This document shows positions 46,514 through 55,810 of a stretch of DNA of 64,000 nucleotides, piece by piece (the stretch's first letter is position 1; every line of letters begins with the position of its first letter). This stretch comes from Auriscalpium vulgare. Its lineage: Eukaryota; Basidiomycota; Agaricomycetes; Russulales; Auriscalpiaceae. Under the pieces are notes generated by a model, which was not told where the DNA came from, searched no databases, and saw only the letters and a list, made by a program, of their open reading frames with translations. The translations under genes and the position numbers were made by a program. Location: assembly GCA_019915015.1 (NCBI GenBank), contig JAHBBC010000005.1, forward strand, positions 124,001 to 188,000, given 5' to 3'.

Positions 46514-48889
46514 ATGGCTGAAGCCGCGTAAGTTCTGCCCTTTCCCCCTCGTCTGCTGTTTTAACCTCGTCGTTTCAGCGAACGCTATCGAGACGCGGAA
46601 GAAATCACCGCAGCCGTCTCGTCCGAGCCTCCGCAAGGCGGGACCCGCGGCGCGAGCGACGCTCTATGCCTGGCCGAATACCCCGGCAGCCACGGCGCGC
46701 TATGGATCTCCTCGCCGAACGCCGACTTTGTCCCCGCCGTGCCCACGCACAGTCGCGACGAAGAGTTCGGCTACTACGCCGACGGCATGCTCGGGTCCTT
46801 CGAGCACCTGAAATGGCCCCAGGTGTTCGACTCTTGGGAGCCCCACACCGCCGTCGCGCCCGCCAATCCCATGCTCCTGCAATGCACCCGCAGCAAACTC
46901 GCCGGACCCGACCCCCTGCCGTCCCTCGACTTTCTCACTCGTCAACCGCGCGAGCGCATCCGTACGGGCATCAAAGCCCCCGTTGGACTGGACAAGTGGA
47001 CAGACGACGGTGCGCCGTGGTTCTCCTTCAACGAGCACGACTGGCACACCGAAACCTTTGGCCGTGAGCTCGGACGCCTGGACGTCTCCATCCTCACCCG
47101 CCTGCGCAGCGCGGCTGCAGAGGCCAGCGGGGCATACTCTTACCACGGCACGGCCATGGGCTTCGACAAGCGAGCCATGGACTATGCGGACAGGCAAAAC
47201 GCGGCGCTTACCATGGCGCTCACAGGCCTTGACCGCACCCTCCCGCTCGGACAAGCGATTCAGTGGTTCCGCGAGTGCCAGCGCCTGCTGTTGGACCTGC
47301 GGGCATGGTACAACTACATGACCATCTTCAAGCCGCGGATCGAGACTTCCCCGCTGGCCAAGCCCGCGCCCGTCACGCCCGTCCGCGGCGTCATCACGGG
47401 GTCTATCAAGACCGTCCAAACGATGTATCGCGTCGGCGTCCCTGTCTGGTGGGTGCGGCCCATCAACACGCTCGATCGCAACACGTGGATCCAGGCCGTC
47501 GTCAAGCCGACGCCGTGGACGGACGTTTTCGCGAGGAGAAGGACGAAAAAGCTGGGCAACATCACCGTCGTGGCCCCCGCGTGGAAAGACGGGGTGGCGG
47601 TCGACAACGCGCACGCTGGATTCGGGCAGCAGCTGCGTCGCTACGGTCTGAGCAGCAAGCCCCTCGTCGCCCAGCCAAAGCCCATTCTCCCCGACGCGCC
47701 CGACGACCCGCCGACCATGACCGCCACCCTCGACGATCTCAGCGCGCACGCCAGCAGCGCGCACGGTACGCACGCTTCGTTCCTTGTAGCTCCTGACCTG
47801 ATCGTACGTGTAGACGCTGCCGCCCCGCCTGCGAAAAAGCCTCGATGGCGCGGGGGCAAAGGCAAGGCCGCCGGTGTCAACGCCACCGCCGCCGGTGTCA
47901 ACACCCGCGACGTGCCGTCCCGCGCAGAATGGCTGCCCGCGACGCATCCTGTGTGGGCCCCCATCGAAGCCAAGCTTGCCGACCTGACGGGCATTCAAAA
48001 CAAAAGGCCAATCCAGTACAGCCTCCCTCCGCACCACGCCTTTACCGGGAACGTCGCGCTCAAGATGCACAACTGGCTGCGCATCCGTCCGCACTGCTTT
48101 GTCGCCGTCCACTCGGACGACCATCCGACCACGCTCACGGCGTCTGCATGGAAGGTCGCGCTCGACGGCAACTACTATGCGTACAGCCAGCGGCCCAACG
48201 CGAAACACCGGTCGCAGTTTTCAGAGGCGCTCATAGCGCGGCTGCCAGAACGTCCGGCGGCGGGAGGATCGGTACTGGGGAAGCGACCCGCGCCAGGCGG
48301 CGCGCCAGGCGGCGAGAAGCCCAACGACAAGCGGATCGTCGAGAGGCTGGACGTGGCCGTGCATTTTGGAGTGCTGTACGAGTTCCCCCCTTACCGCACG
48401 GAGGACCGTCCGCTGTGGCGCAATGAGCCGATCAGCGCTGAACGCGCGGCCAAGGACGAGACGATGTGGAAGGAGGTCGCCTGGCAGCTGTCGGTCAAGC
48501 ATTTCCGCCTGGAGCTGCTGCAACTGGACGAGGAGATCCTGGCGGAGATCGGCGAGCCCTCGACGTACCAGCGGCATCTGGAGTGGCTGGGGGTCTGGAA
48601 CGGCGGCCTCGATGTCCCGACGGACCCTGCGGCCCTGGACTACCTCCTTTCCGAGGATTGGATATGGCGGCGGGCGGGAGTGCTGCGATGGCGCGGCCTT
48701 GTCCACGCGTGGCCCGCGTTTGGGGACAGCGACATTGACAACATGGAGGTCACTCTGTCCCTGTCCGCCTTTCATGCGTACGAGGGCACACTGTACGAGG
48801 CCTACGCGCGTTATTTCTACAAGCGCCGCGGGCGACTGCCGACGTTTCCTCTGACCCGCCCCTCGTCTATCGCAGAGAGCGCAGAGTAG
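46514..48889 (+). CDS. 774-aa protein of unknown function carried by the mobile element
   Basis: Two exons, 46514-46527 and 46579-48889, join in phase. The start gives MAEAAERYRDAEEITAAV after splicing a 51-nt intron. The protein is mostly globular: EFGYYADGMLGSFEHLKWP near residue 80, FNEHDWHTETFGRELGRLDV near 160, QTMYRVGVPVWWVRPINTLD near 305, a Lys/Arg-rich linker near 445 (KKPRWRGGKGKAAG), then ALKMHNWLRIRPHCFVAVHS, VAWQLSVKHFRLELLQLDEE and ALDYLLSEDWIWRRAGVLRW. The GIPVWxVRP-like segment reminds me of large hypothetical proteins found repeatedly in Agaricomycete genomes, but I cannot name a domain or activity. It is divergent from the recombinase and shares its control region, so it is probably an element function or cargo. 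Confidence 0.85.
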
Positions 48890-48978
48890 AGTCATGTATT
48901 GTACAGTATTACAGTGGTCCCGTTGGAATGCAAGTGCGGTGCGTACGGTGTGCGGAAATGTCCCGTTGGAATGCATCT

Positions 48979-50357
48979 TCAGGCGCGGGCGCGCGGGGCC
49001 CGATCCGACGGACACTCTTCGACGAACCAGCGCACGTACTTTTCAACGACCGGGCCGCCGACATGGCGCGCAAGAGACAAGAGCGTGGCGAGGGTGTGTC
49101 CATACACGCGCTCGAGGGTGTACTGGCCGGCTGGCTCGACCTTGGCGATCTTGATGAGGGCAAGGAACGACTTGGTCGCGCGGTGGTAGCAAGAATCGAG
49201 CCTCCAACCGGGGTCGAGGAGGATGCCGGGACCGAGCTGGCGAAAAGTGTGAGCGTGTGGGTGGGCGCGGTGGGCGCACGAACGCACCGAGGTGTAGAGC
49301 AGGAACATGCGGGTGCTGGTGCGGACCTGGTCCTTGCGGATGGCTGTGAATTTGTTCAGGGCTTGCACGCGGCCACCGGCGGCCGCGTCGTTGACGTCCA
49401 GGCCGGCGACGTGGACGGCCGCCCAGTCACGAAACTCGTCGTCGATGATCTTGCGGCCCCGCGCGGCGCCGCCGGCACCCTGTATCTGCGCGTCGTAGTC
49501 GCGCTGGTAGAGGATGGTTTCGATCTTGTGGACGAGGTCGAGGAGCCAGCTGGAGCCGGTGGGATCACGGAGGAGCATCTGGGCGCGCGGGGTGAGCGCC
49601 GGTGAGCGCCGGTGAGCGCGCACGTACCCTGCGACGATCGACGATGCGCGTGTGTATGTCCCTACTGACAATCTGCATGGACTCTTTGCACATCTGCGCG
49701 ATGCTGGGGTACTCCTCGGGATGACCAAACCGGCCCTGTGCGCGGTGAGTATGGCGTGCGCGGTCACGCGCGCGGGACGCACCCAGACTGGCTCCGGTGC
49801 GCGGGGCAGCGTGTAGCCGCGGTAGAGGCGCACAAAGGCGACGTTCTCGAGCACTTCGTGCTTGCCCGCAGGTACGCCGTCGATGATGAGCGCGGAGAGC
49901 TCGTGCGAGTTGATGCATGCGTTCGTGATCGCTGCGGTGATTTTACAGAAGCGGCGGCGGGCGATGGTGTGCTGCGCGCGCGGTGAGTGTGTGCGCGCGC
50001 GGTGAGTGTGCGCGCGGTGAGTGCGCGCGTGCGTACCAGGTCAGGGGGCGCCGCGGTGGCCGGATTCTCGCTGCGGGTACGCGCGGGACGCGCGGGGGAC
50101 GCGCTGCGCCGCGCGGGGGATGCGCTGCGGGCGCGCTGCTTGCCGCGAGCGGGAGACGCGGGGACGTCCAGATTGACGAGCTCGCGCGCGGTGTCGCGCA
50201 AGCTGCGCCACTGTGCCCGCGCGTCGGGGGACGACGGTGGCGGCGCCTCTTGTGCGTACAGGGCGACCGCGTCGATGAGGCGCACGGCGTGTTCGCGGGT
50301 CCACTCGCCGACGGACTCTTGCAGGGTCTGCACGGCGAGCTCGATGTCGTCGGCCAT
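48979..50357 (-). CDS. 405-aa protein of unknown function carried by the mobile element
   Basis: Four exons, all phase 0: 50357-50037, 49971-49783, 49735-49628 and 49578-48979. The N-terminus is acidic and helical (MADDIELAVQTLQESVGEWT). A basic Ser/Pro/Ala/Arg linker (SPARRSASPARPARTR) suggests nuclear location or DNA contact. Then come RRRFCKITAAITNACINSHE, VAFVRLYRGYTLP, HPEEYPSIAQMCKESMQIVS, GSSWLLDLVHKIETILYQRD and, near the end, VGGPVVEKYVRWFVEECPSD. It converges on the 774-aa gene, with stops about 90 bases apart. Its promoter shares the operator-like site of the recombinase gene, so it is probably co-regulated with it. No family is recognised. Confidence 0.8.
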
Positions 50358-50407
50358 GGCGGTGGGGGGTAAGGAGTGCGCGCGGGTCGCGCAGCCTGGC
50401 GCGGGTC

Positions 50408-50451
50408 TTATATATGCGCGCGGTGTTTGGCTTGGGCATGTGGGACAAACA
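50408..50451 (-). promoter_or_regulatory. Promoter of the 405-aa gene: TATA box plus TGTTTGG-N15-CAAACA site
   Basis: On the minus strand a GCATATATAAG-type TATA box (about 50408-50416) lies some 50 bases before the ATG. 50424-50451 reads TGTTTGG, 15 bases, CAAACA, with spacing identical to the recombinase promoter site at 45452-45479. Confidence 0.65.
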
Positions 50452-50625
50452 GACGCCGCGCACAACGCAACGCGCACAATTGATATTATTTACTGCGACA
50501 GGTCTACGCGGGTCGGGGCGGCGCGTGGCCAAATCGGGCGCGCGGCCGCCGGCCAAATCGGGCGCCGGCCAAATCGGGCGGCGCGCGTCGCGTCGTTGTG
50601 GCGCGCGCGTGCGCCACGCCCCGCG

Positions 50626-51172
50626 TCATTTGAATTCCTCCTGCATATATTCCTCCATTGCATCGCCGGCGTCAAGAAAATACCCCCACGCGCCCGCGGT
50701 CCTGCGGCAAGAACACGCGCCGCCTAATAACCCCACACGCTCGAGTACGCACAGATATACACGCCCCGCGTCATTTAAATTCCTCCTGCATATATTCCTC
50801 CTGCATATATTCCTCCCCCCACACGCGTCACCACACGCCCGGCCTCGAGTTCTGCGACGGTGAGTCTTCAGATCCATGCGTACGACCCAGGACTTACCTG
50901 CGTTCCTGCGGCACTGCATCAAGAAAAAACCCCACGCGCCCGACTCATACGTACGACCCAGGACCTGCGTTCCTGCGGCCTTGACGACGCGGTGAGTACC
51001 CAGCCTCTCTATGCGGGAGCCCCAACTCACCGTTGCGTCGCAGGCGCGCCGCCATGGCGCCGAGAATCGCGAGAGAGCGCCGCGCGACGGATGCCTTGGA
51101 CGTGGGCGCGCGAGCACGCTTCGGGAGCGGCTTGTCTTTGGTGCCCGCCTGCGGCATCTTGAAGTGGCCCAT
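50626..51172 (-). CDS. Small basic protein gene with duplicated 3' end, tentative
   Basis: ATG at 51172 opens MGHFKMPQAGTKDKPLPKRA followed by a basic helix (VARRSLAILGAMAARLRRN) up to a good GTGAGT donor near 51030. Downstream, two related segments each encode a GAWGxFL stretch, and the last one ends DAMEEYMQEEFK at 50626. The sequence for EYMQEEFK is itself present in two diverged copies (about 50630-50655 and 50770-50815), as if the last exon had been duplicated. The exact splicing is not resolved. Function unknown. Confidence 0.45.
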
Positions 51173-51470
51173 GGTGGAGGTGAGGTTCCCGAGGGTGAGG
51201 ACAGAGGGTGGTGGCAAGGACAGAGGGTGAGTGGCGGTCAGGAGCACGTCGCGCGGCGTCGCACGGCGTCGTCGCACGGCGTCACACAGCGTCGTCGCAC
51301 GTCGCGGCGACGTCGTTTGTCCGTGCGCGCAACCTCGACCCGCGATCTATGTATTATGCGCGCAACCTCGACCCGCGATCTATGTATTATTAGGAATATA
51401 TGCTACTTTACAGCAGGTCGTGCGCGGTGGGCAGCAGCGTCGACGTCGTGCGCTGCGTCGGCGTCGTGCG
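51173..51470. other. Repeat-bearing spacer inside the mobile element
   Basis: No gene seen. Two direct copies of a roughly 34-base unit (GCGCGCAACCTCGACCCGCG followed by ATCTATGTATTAT) lie at about 51325-51392, with GTCGCACGGCGTC repeats before them. Confidence 0.55.
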
Positions 51471-51970
51471 CATGGGTCGCTGCGCGAAAGCTCGACCCGC
51501 GGCGTCGTGGGCGTCGCTTCGCGAAAGCTCCCGGCGTCGGCGTCGTGGGTCGCTTCGCGAAAGCTCCCGGCGTCGGCGTCGTGCGCATGGGTCGCTGCGC
51601 GAAAGCTCGACCCGCGGCGTCGTGGGCGTCGCTTCGCGAAAGCTCCCGGCGTCGGCGTCGTGGGTCGCTTCGCGAAAGCTCCCGGCGTCGGCGTCGTGCG
51701 CATGGGTCGCTGCGCGAAAGCTCGACCCGCGGCGTCGTGGGCGTCGCTTCGCGAAAGCTCCCGGCGTCGGCGTCGTGGGTCGCTTCGCGAAAGCTCCCGG
51801 CGTCGGCGTCGTGCGCATGGGTCGCTGCGCGAGAGCTCGACCCGCGGCGTCGTGGGCGTCGCTTCGCGAAAGCTCCCGGCGTCGGCGTCGTGGGTCGCTT
51901 CGCGAAAGCTCCCGGCGTCGGCGTCGTGCGCATGGGTCGCTGCGCGAGAGCTCGACCCGCGGCGTCGTGG
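51471..51970. repeat. 115-bp tandem repeat array
   Basis: The word CATGGGTCGCTGCGCGA recurs at 51471, 51586, 51701, 51816 and 51931, exactly 115 bases apart, with near-identical units between. Each unit contains CTTCGCGAAAGCTCCCGG-type words. Because 115 is not a multiple of 3, the long open frames across it cycle through three readings and are artefacts. Confidence 0.95.
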
Positions 51971-51973
51971 GCG

Positions 51974-52170
51974 GTTCTCCCCAACCCGGCCGGCGCTCGC
52001 AAGCTCGCCGCCGCCGGGTATGGGAGAACGTGCGCTCGAGATGGGTTCTCCCCAACCCGGCCGGCGCTCGCAAGCTCGCGCCGCCGGGTATGGGAGAACG
52101 TGCGCGCCGCCCCAACACGCGCCACCCGGCCGCTCGCAAGCTCGCGGCCGGGTGGGCGCGTGTTGGGGCG
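51974..52170. repeat. Three consecutive hairpins with a common loop at the element's right edge
   Basis: Two imperfect palindromes with arms TTCTCCCCAACCCGGC and GCCGGGTATGGGAGAA, then one 63-base near-perfect palindrome at 52108-52170 with arms CGCCCCAACACGCG and CGCGTGTTGGGGCG. All three have the same loop-side core, GCTCGCAAGCTCGC. The last palindrome ends directly at the LPMO coding sequence. Confidence 0.9.
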
Positions 52171-53023
52171 ACAGATTTCTGGGGAACGGAGGTCTTGAAT
52201 ATTAATTGCGGCCATTTTACTTTTACAATTCCGTCGGGTATCGCTCCAGGAAACTACCTGCTGCGGGCGGAGGTCATCGCCCTGCATGTCGCTAGCTCGG
52301 TTGGCGGAGCACAGTACGTTCCTCCCTTGAGGTTTTATGGACTCGCAATAATACTCAACCCACGTTAGGTTCTACATGTCGTGCTACCAGCTCAGCATCG
52401 GGGGCTCTGGAACTACCAACCCGCCGACTGTCGCAATCCCGGGCGCGTATAGTGGTGCGTGCGCACAACATGCACCAAGCTCGAGTACCCAATTGACTGT
52501 CTGCCCTCACAGCTCAGGACCCCGGCATTCTCATCAACATTTACACCACTCTCAGCGCCTACAGCAGTGAGTGTGCTCGCTGCCCTGTTTTGCCCAGGTG
52601 TGCTAACACCTTTGAGTCAGTCCCCGGCCCGACGCCATACGGCACCGCTTCGCCTACCGTCGCCACGACCGCATGGCCCACGACCGCGACGTGGAACACC
52701 GCGCAGCAGCCGTCCACCGTGCCCACCGCTCCCGCGGGCTCGTCGACTGCCAGCAGCGGGACCTCGAAGTCGACGTCCACCGCATCGGCGTCGTCCACTG
52801 CATCGTCGACGTCCTCTGGCGGTGGCGCCTCGTCGACCTCGTCCGCGGCCGGCGCGACACAGACCCAGTACGGACAGTGCGGTGGCCAGGGCTGGACGGG
52901 CGCGACCGTGTGCGCGACCCCGTACACGTGTACGTCGTCAAGCCAGTACTACTCCCAGGTGAGTGCGAGTGCATATCTGCGGTGTTACGTGCGGCTCTGA
53001 TGCCTTTGGGTTAGTGCCTATGA
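52171..53023 (+). pseudogene. AA9 lytic polysaccharide monooxygenase, 3' part with CBM1
   Basis: Homology resumes with DFWGTEVLNINCGHFTFTIP and LRAEVIALHVASSVGGA. After a GTACGT intron come QFYMSCYQLS, with the axial tyrosine of the copper site, then [16 protein letters not shown] and [21 protein letters not shown] Ser/Thr/Ala linker leads to a CBM1 cellulose-binding domain ([29 protein letters not shown]). The last 9-nt exon (53015-53023) adds Cys-Leu and the stop, completing the CBM1 cysteine set. All introns in this half are still good. It continues the gene begun at 37380 and now has no promoter or start of its own. Lack of decay suggests a recent insertion. Confidence 0.92.
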
Positions 53024-53418
53024 GCCAGCAGAGGGCTGCCTCGTTGTCGTGCTGTAAGTGGTCCAAGGCGACTATAACATCCATTTGCCGTATTCATCCG
53101 GAGATGAAAGCATTTGTAAATTTCCATATATACTTACGCGCTAGTGATCATATTGTTTCTTGAGCTATCGATCATCGTGTCAGGTCATCCACACGATGAA
53201 GTGAACAGATGTCCTAATCTTCCGGTTGGTGCCTTTATTTGCCAGTCATTTATCTCACGGTCGTCCGCGATCCGCTACAAGTGGTATGCACAAGCGACAG
53301 ATTATCGGTTTGCCTGAGAGCACCATCTACGTCTACTGCTCTAGCAGTGGCCAGCTCGCTAGCAACATGGAAACGTCTCTGAAGGCACGCAATGAACAAG
53401 AATCCAACAGTACGAACT
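53024..53418. other. Convergent intergenic region, no gene seen
   Basis: Between the LPMO 3' end and the end of paralogue 3. No supported gene. Confidence 0.5.
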
Positions 53419-55274
53419 TCAAAACGAACTGGTTTCCAGCTTCGAGATACATCGTGGAGTCATGTCATTGGGGTCCTTGTCGAGCCAGTAGTAGAAGAAC
53501 CACGAAGGAATGTAGCACATTTGCTGCACGACACACACCGTCAGCAACTTGAAGGGAAAAGGATAAATGAGGGCCAACTCACGTCCGGGTTGCACTCCGG
53601 TCGGCATTTCACCCACACTGACCAGTCGAGCCACGTCATCAACTCTTCGACTTCCGTCGCGAATGCCTGGAGCACCTCGCGCTTGCGCATGTCGGTTTCG
53701 CGTTCGATGTCGAATGCCTCCACCCACATGCCTGTCAGCCGTCGGCATGCCTCGCGCAGCGTGCCCTCGACGGCGTCCCGGATCAACCGCTCCTGCTCAG
53801 TCAACGTATGGTCTAGGATGCGCCCCGTCTGCGTCGTGGCACATCGCTCCACTATCGGGGCCGCCCATGATGTGTTGGACTTGGCGCAGTCGGCGGAGGG
53901 CACGGTGTCGACGGTGATGTACGGCGCGAGCGCGGTGAGCAGTTGCTTGCGGACGAGTGCCGCCTGCTCCGTTGCGTTGGGATAGCGCGCGGGCGCGAGG
54001 AGGTATCGCAAGAGCTCGAGCCGGTCCGCGTACCGCTCGACGACGACGCGCGTCACGCTGCCCCAGTCGACGCCGCTGCCGCCCCCACGCCGCGCGAACA
54101 CTTCCGCTAGCTCAGCGCGCACTTTCTGCGAGTCGGCCGTCGAGAGATTGCCGAGGTGGTGCCCCGCGCGGGGCAGCTCGCGGCGTGCCTCGACTAGGCT
54201 GGAGAGCGCAGGGTCGTAGAAAGAGACCACGCGCGCGTAGTCCACACGCACGCGGGTCTCACCGGGCGCGGTGTTGTGCCAGGAGCCCGCGATGAGCGCC
54301 TCGAAGGTGATCGAGCCAGCATCGGGAAGCGAGCCTTTCCAGTTCGGGGGCGGGTCGGGCTGCGGGAAGGGGCGGCGAGTGGGTGGGGCCACGAATGGGG
54401 CGGCACGGTGAGGTATGATATCGTGAGGTGGCGGCGGTGGCGGCGGGAAGTCGGAATCTCGCCCCGGGGGAGGCATCCGGGGGCGCGTTGCGGGCATGTG
54501 CTTGGGCAGGACGTTCGAGATAGAGACGACCTCCACACCATCCGTGAAGTCACATAACAAGACCTCGCTGTACGCCTGTGAGCACCGCACGAATCGACAT
54601 GAGGATGGGGAAGACGCCGTACAAGTGGAACTCCATCCGCACGAAGCCATCGACGCCGAGAGGCCGCCCCCACTTGCACAGCTCGTTGATCCGCTCGTAC
54701 TCAGAGAAGAACTTGTCCGTGCGCCGCTCGCCCCATATGACGATGTCTTGTGAGTCGAGCGTGCCATCCTGGAGATTGGCGGCACTGGTGCCGTCGAAGT
54801 AGGCAAGGTGGAGGTCCCGCGTAGCCATGATTGACATTACGAAGCAGGAGCTCCAGCAGAACAGATACGAATGCTCGAAATCGAACCCTAGCCATTCTGG
54901 TTGATTAGGGACAGACGAGTTGGTGCGCCCGTGGTATAGGATGGTTCCCGTGGGTATTGTTGCTGCCACGATGGCATGTCCTGAAGATTGACGGGTCGCA
55001 GACTGTGGTTGAGTTGGTCACCAGAAGCCGAGGGCGAGCGAAGCGTACCATTTCGGTAGATGGTGTTCGGCCATCGCTTCATGAGGGAATTGACCTGATT
55101 GAAGAGATGGTTGTGCGTTGCGTCTGGGTGTGGGGGAGTATTCCAACTGCCAGTCGACTGCGCAGCGATCTGAGGGAGCTGCAACGGCAATTGGCCGCCT
55201 CCGTTCGACGGATGAGCGGTCGCCGCGATAGCCCAGACGAGGACGCACTGGGCGAAGGAGAAGGGGGCCTTCAT
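53419..55274 (-). CDS. Secreted protein of an unnamed family, paralogue 3 of 3
   Basis: Four exons join in phase: 55274-55049, 54980-54623, 54567-53583 and 53523-53419, giving 557 aa. The N-terminus is MKAPFSFAQCVLVWAIAATA. The first-domain blocks are RWPNTIYRNG, TIPTGTILYHGR, EWLGFDFEHSYLF, LHLAYFDGTSAANLQDG, DSQDIVIWGE and VDGFVRMEFHL. The linker is a poly-Pro, His/Pro-rich tract. The second domain has PGETRVRVDYARVVSFYD, SGVDWGSVTRVVVERYADRL and the terminal CYIPSWFFYYWLD with PRCIS. Exon number, intron positions and phases match paralogues 1 and 2. A TATATG-rich TATA region lies at about 55346-55368. Function unknown. Confidence 0.85.
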
Positions 55275-55810
55275 CGCCGCTCTAGCCAGCAAGTACTGGC
55301 CGCTGCCAGCTTCAGGCTTTGTACTGTGTGGCTAGAGTATGGTCGGGATAACATATCATATACATATATCCGCGATAACGACCGCGACTGACGCGAGGTC
55401 CGCAGCCGCAGCAGGCAACACCCGGCAACCGCCGACGTCACGCACGAAAGATGATTCAAATGCCACCATTAATTCATTGTTCCAGAGGGCCCTATCAAAT
55501 CGAATACAAGTGAAGAATGCAAAAATGCGGTAAAGTACTCGTAGCCTGCAAATGCGGATAACTCCAGTGCGCGGCATTACAAAATCCCTCTAATCAATAC
55601 AATGCGGTAGCGAAGCCGAATGTGAGTCGTCAAGTCGTGAAGATGTGATAATTTGGGTGGGTGGGTGAATGGTAGAGTGGGTGTCGCATGCGTGAGATCT
55701 GAGCACGCTAGGTGAGCTGGTGCAAGGTGCGCGCGCGAGCCCAAGGGAGGACTTACGATGGGCAGTGTAGATCCAGGCCGCGCAGCCGGGCACCGTGTGG
55801 GTGTGCGCGC
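55275..55810. other. Intergenic region, 3' flank of the pheromone-like gene
   Basis: No gene seen. A GTAAGT near 55750 on the minus strand could start an intron in the 3' untranslated region of the pheromone-like gene. Confidence 0.4.

Larger units (their letters stand above)
39997..52170. mobile_element. Tyrosine-recombinase mobile element inserted in the LPMO gene (Starship/Crypton-like)
   Basis: About 12.2 kb lies between the two halves of one AA9 coding sequence. The right edge is sharp, at the end of a 63-base palindrome immediately before the LPMO codons for DFWGTEVLN. The left edge is placed where AA9 homology stops and is good to a few tens of bases. Contents from left: a 90-bp tandem duplication, a recombinase gene (-), a control region full of repeats, a 774-aa unknown (+), a 405-aa unknown (-), a small ORF (-), a 115-bp tandem array and three hairpins. 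No terminal inverted repeats are seen, which fits tyrosine-recombinase elements. Unlike described Starships, the recombinase is transcribed outward from the middle rather than inward from one edge. Confidence 0.8.

Noticed and set aside
46700..48208. A 502-aa open frame on the minus strand opposite the 774-aa gene
   Set aside because: It is Arg/Val/Gly/Asp-rich with no recognisable segments, a typical shadow in GC-rich coding DNA. The plus-strand frame has the start, intron and protein-like composition.
45785..51970. Tandem repeats considered as a CRISPR array
   Set aside because: Units are contiguous without unique spacers, the genome is eukaryotic, and no cas genes are present.
39997..52170. 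Helitron as the identity of the 12 kb insert, because of the terminal hairpin
   Set aside because: No Rep/helicase gene is present and the recombinase is clearly a tyrosine recombinase. The hairpin feature is reported separately.
51011..52368. Several 240-395 aa open frames on both strands across 51-52.4 kb
   Set aside because: They are translations of the 115-bp tandem array. The unit length is not a multiple of 3, so all frames stay open, and the products are low-complexity.
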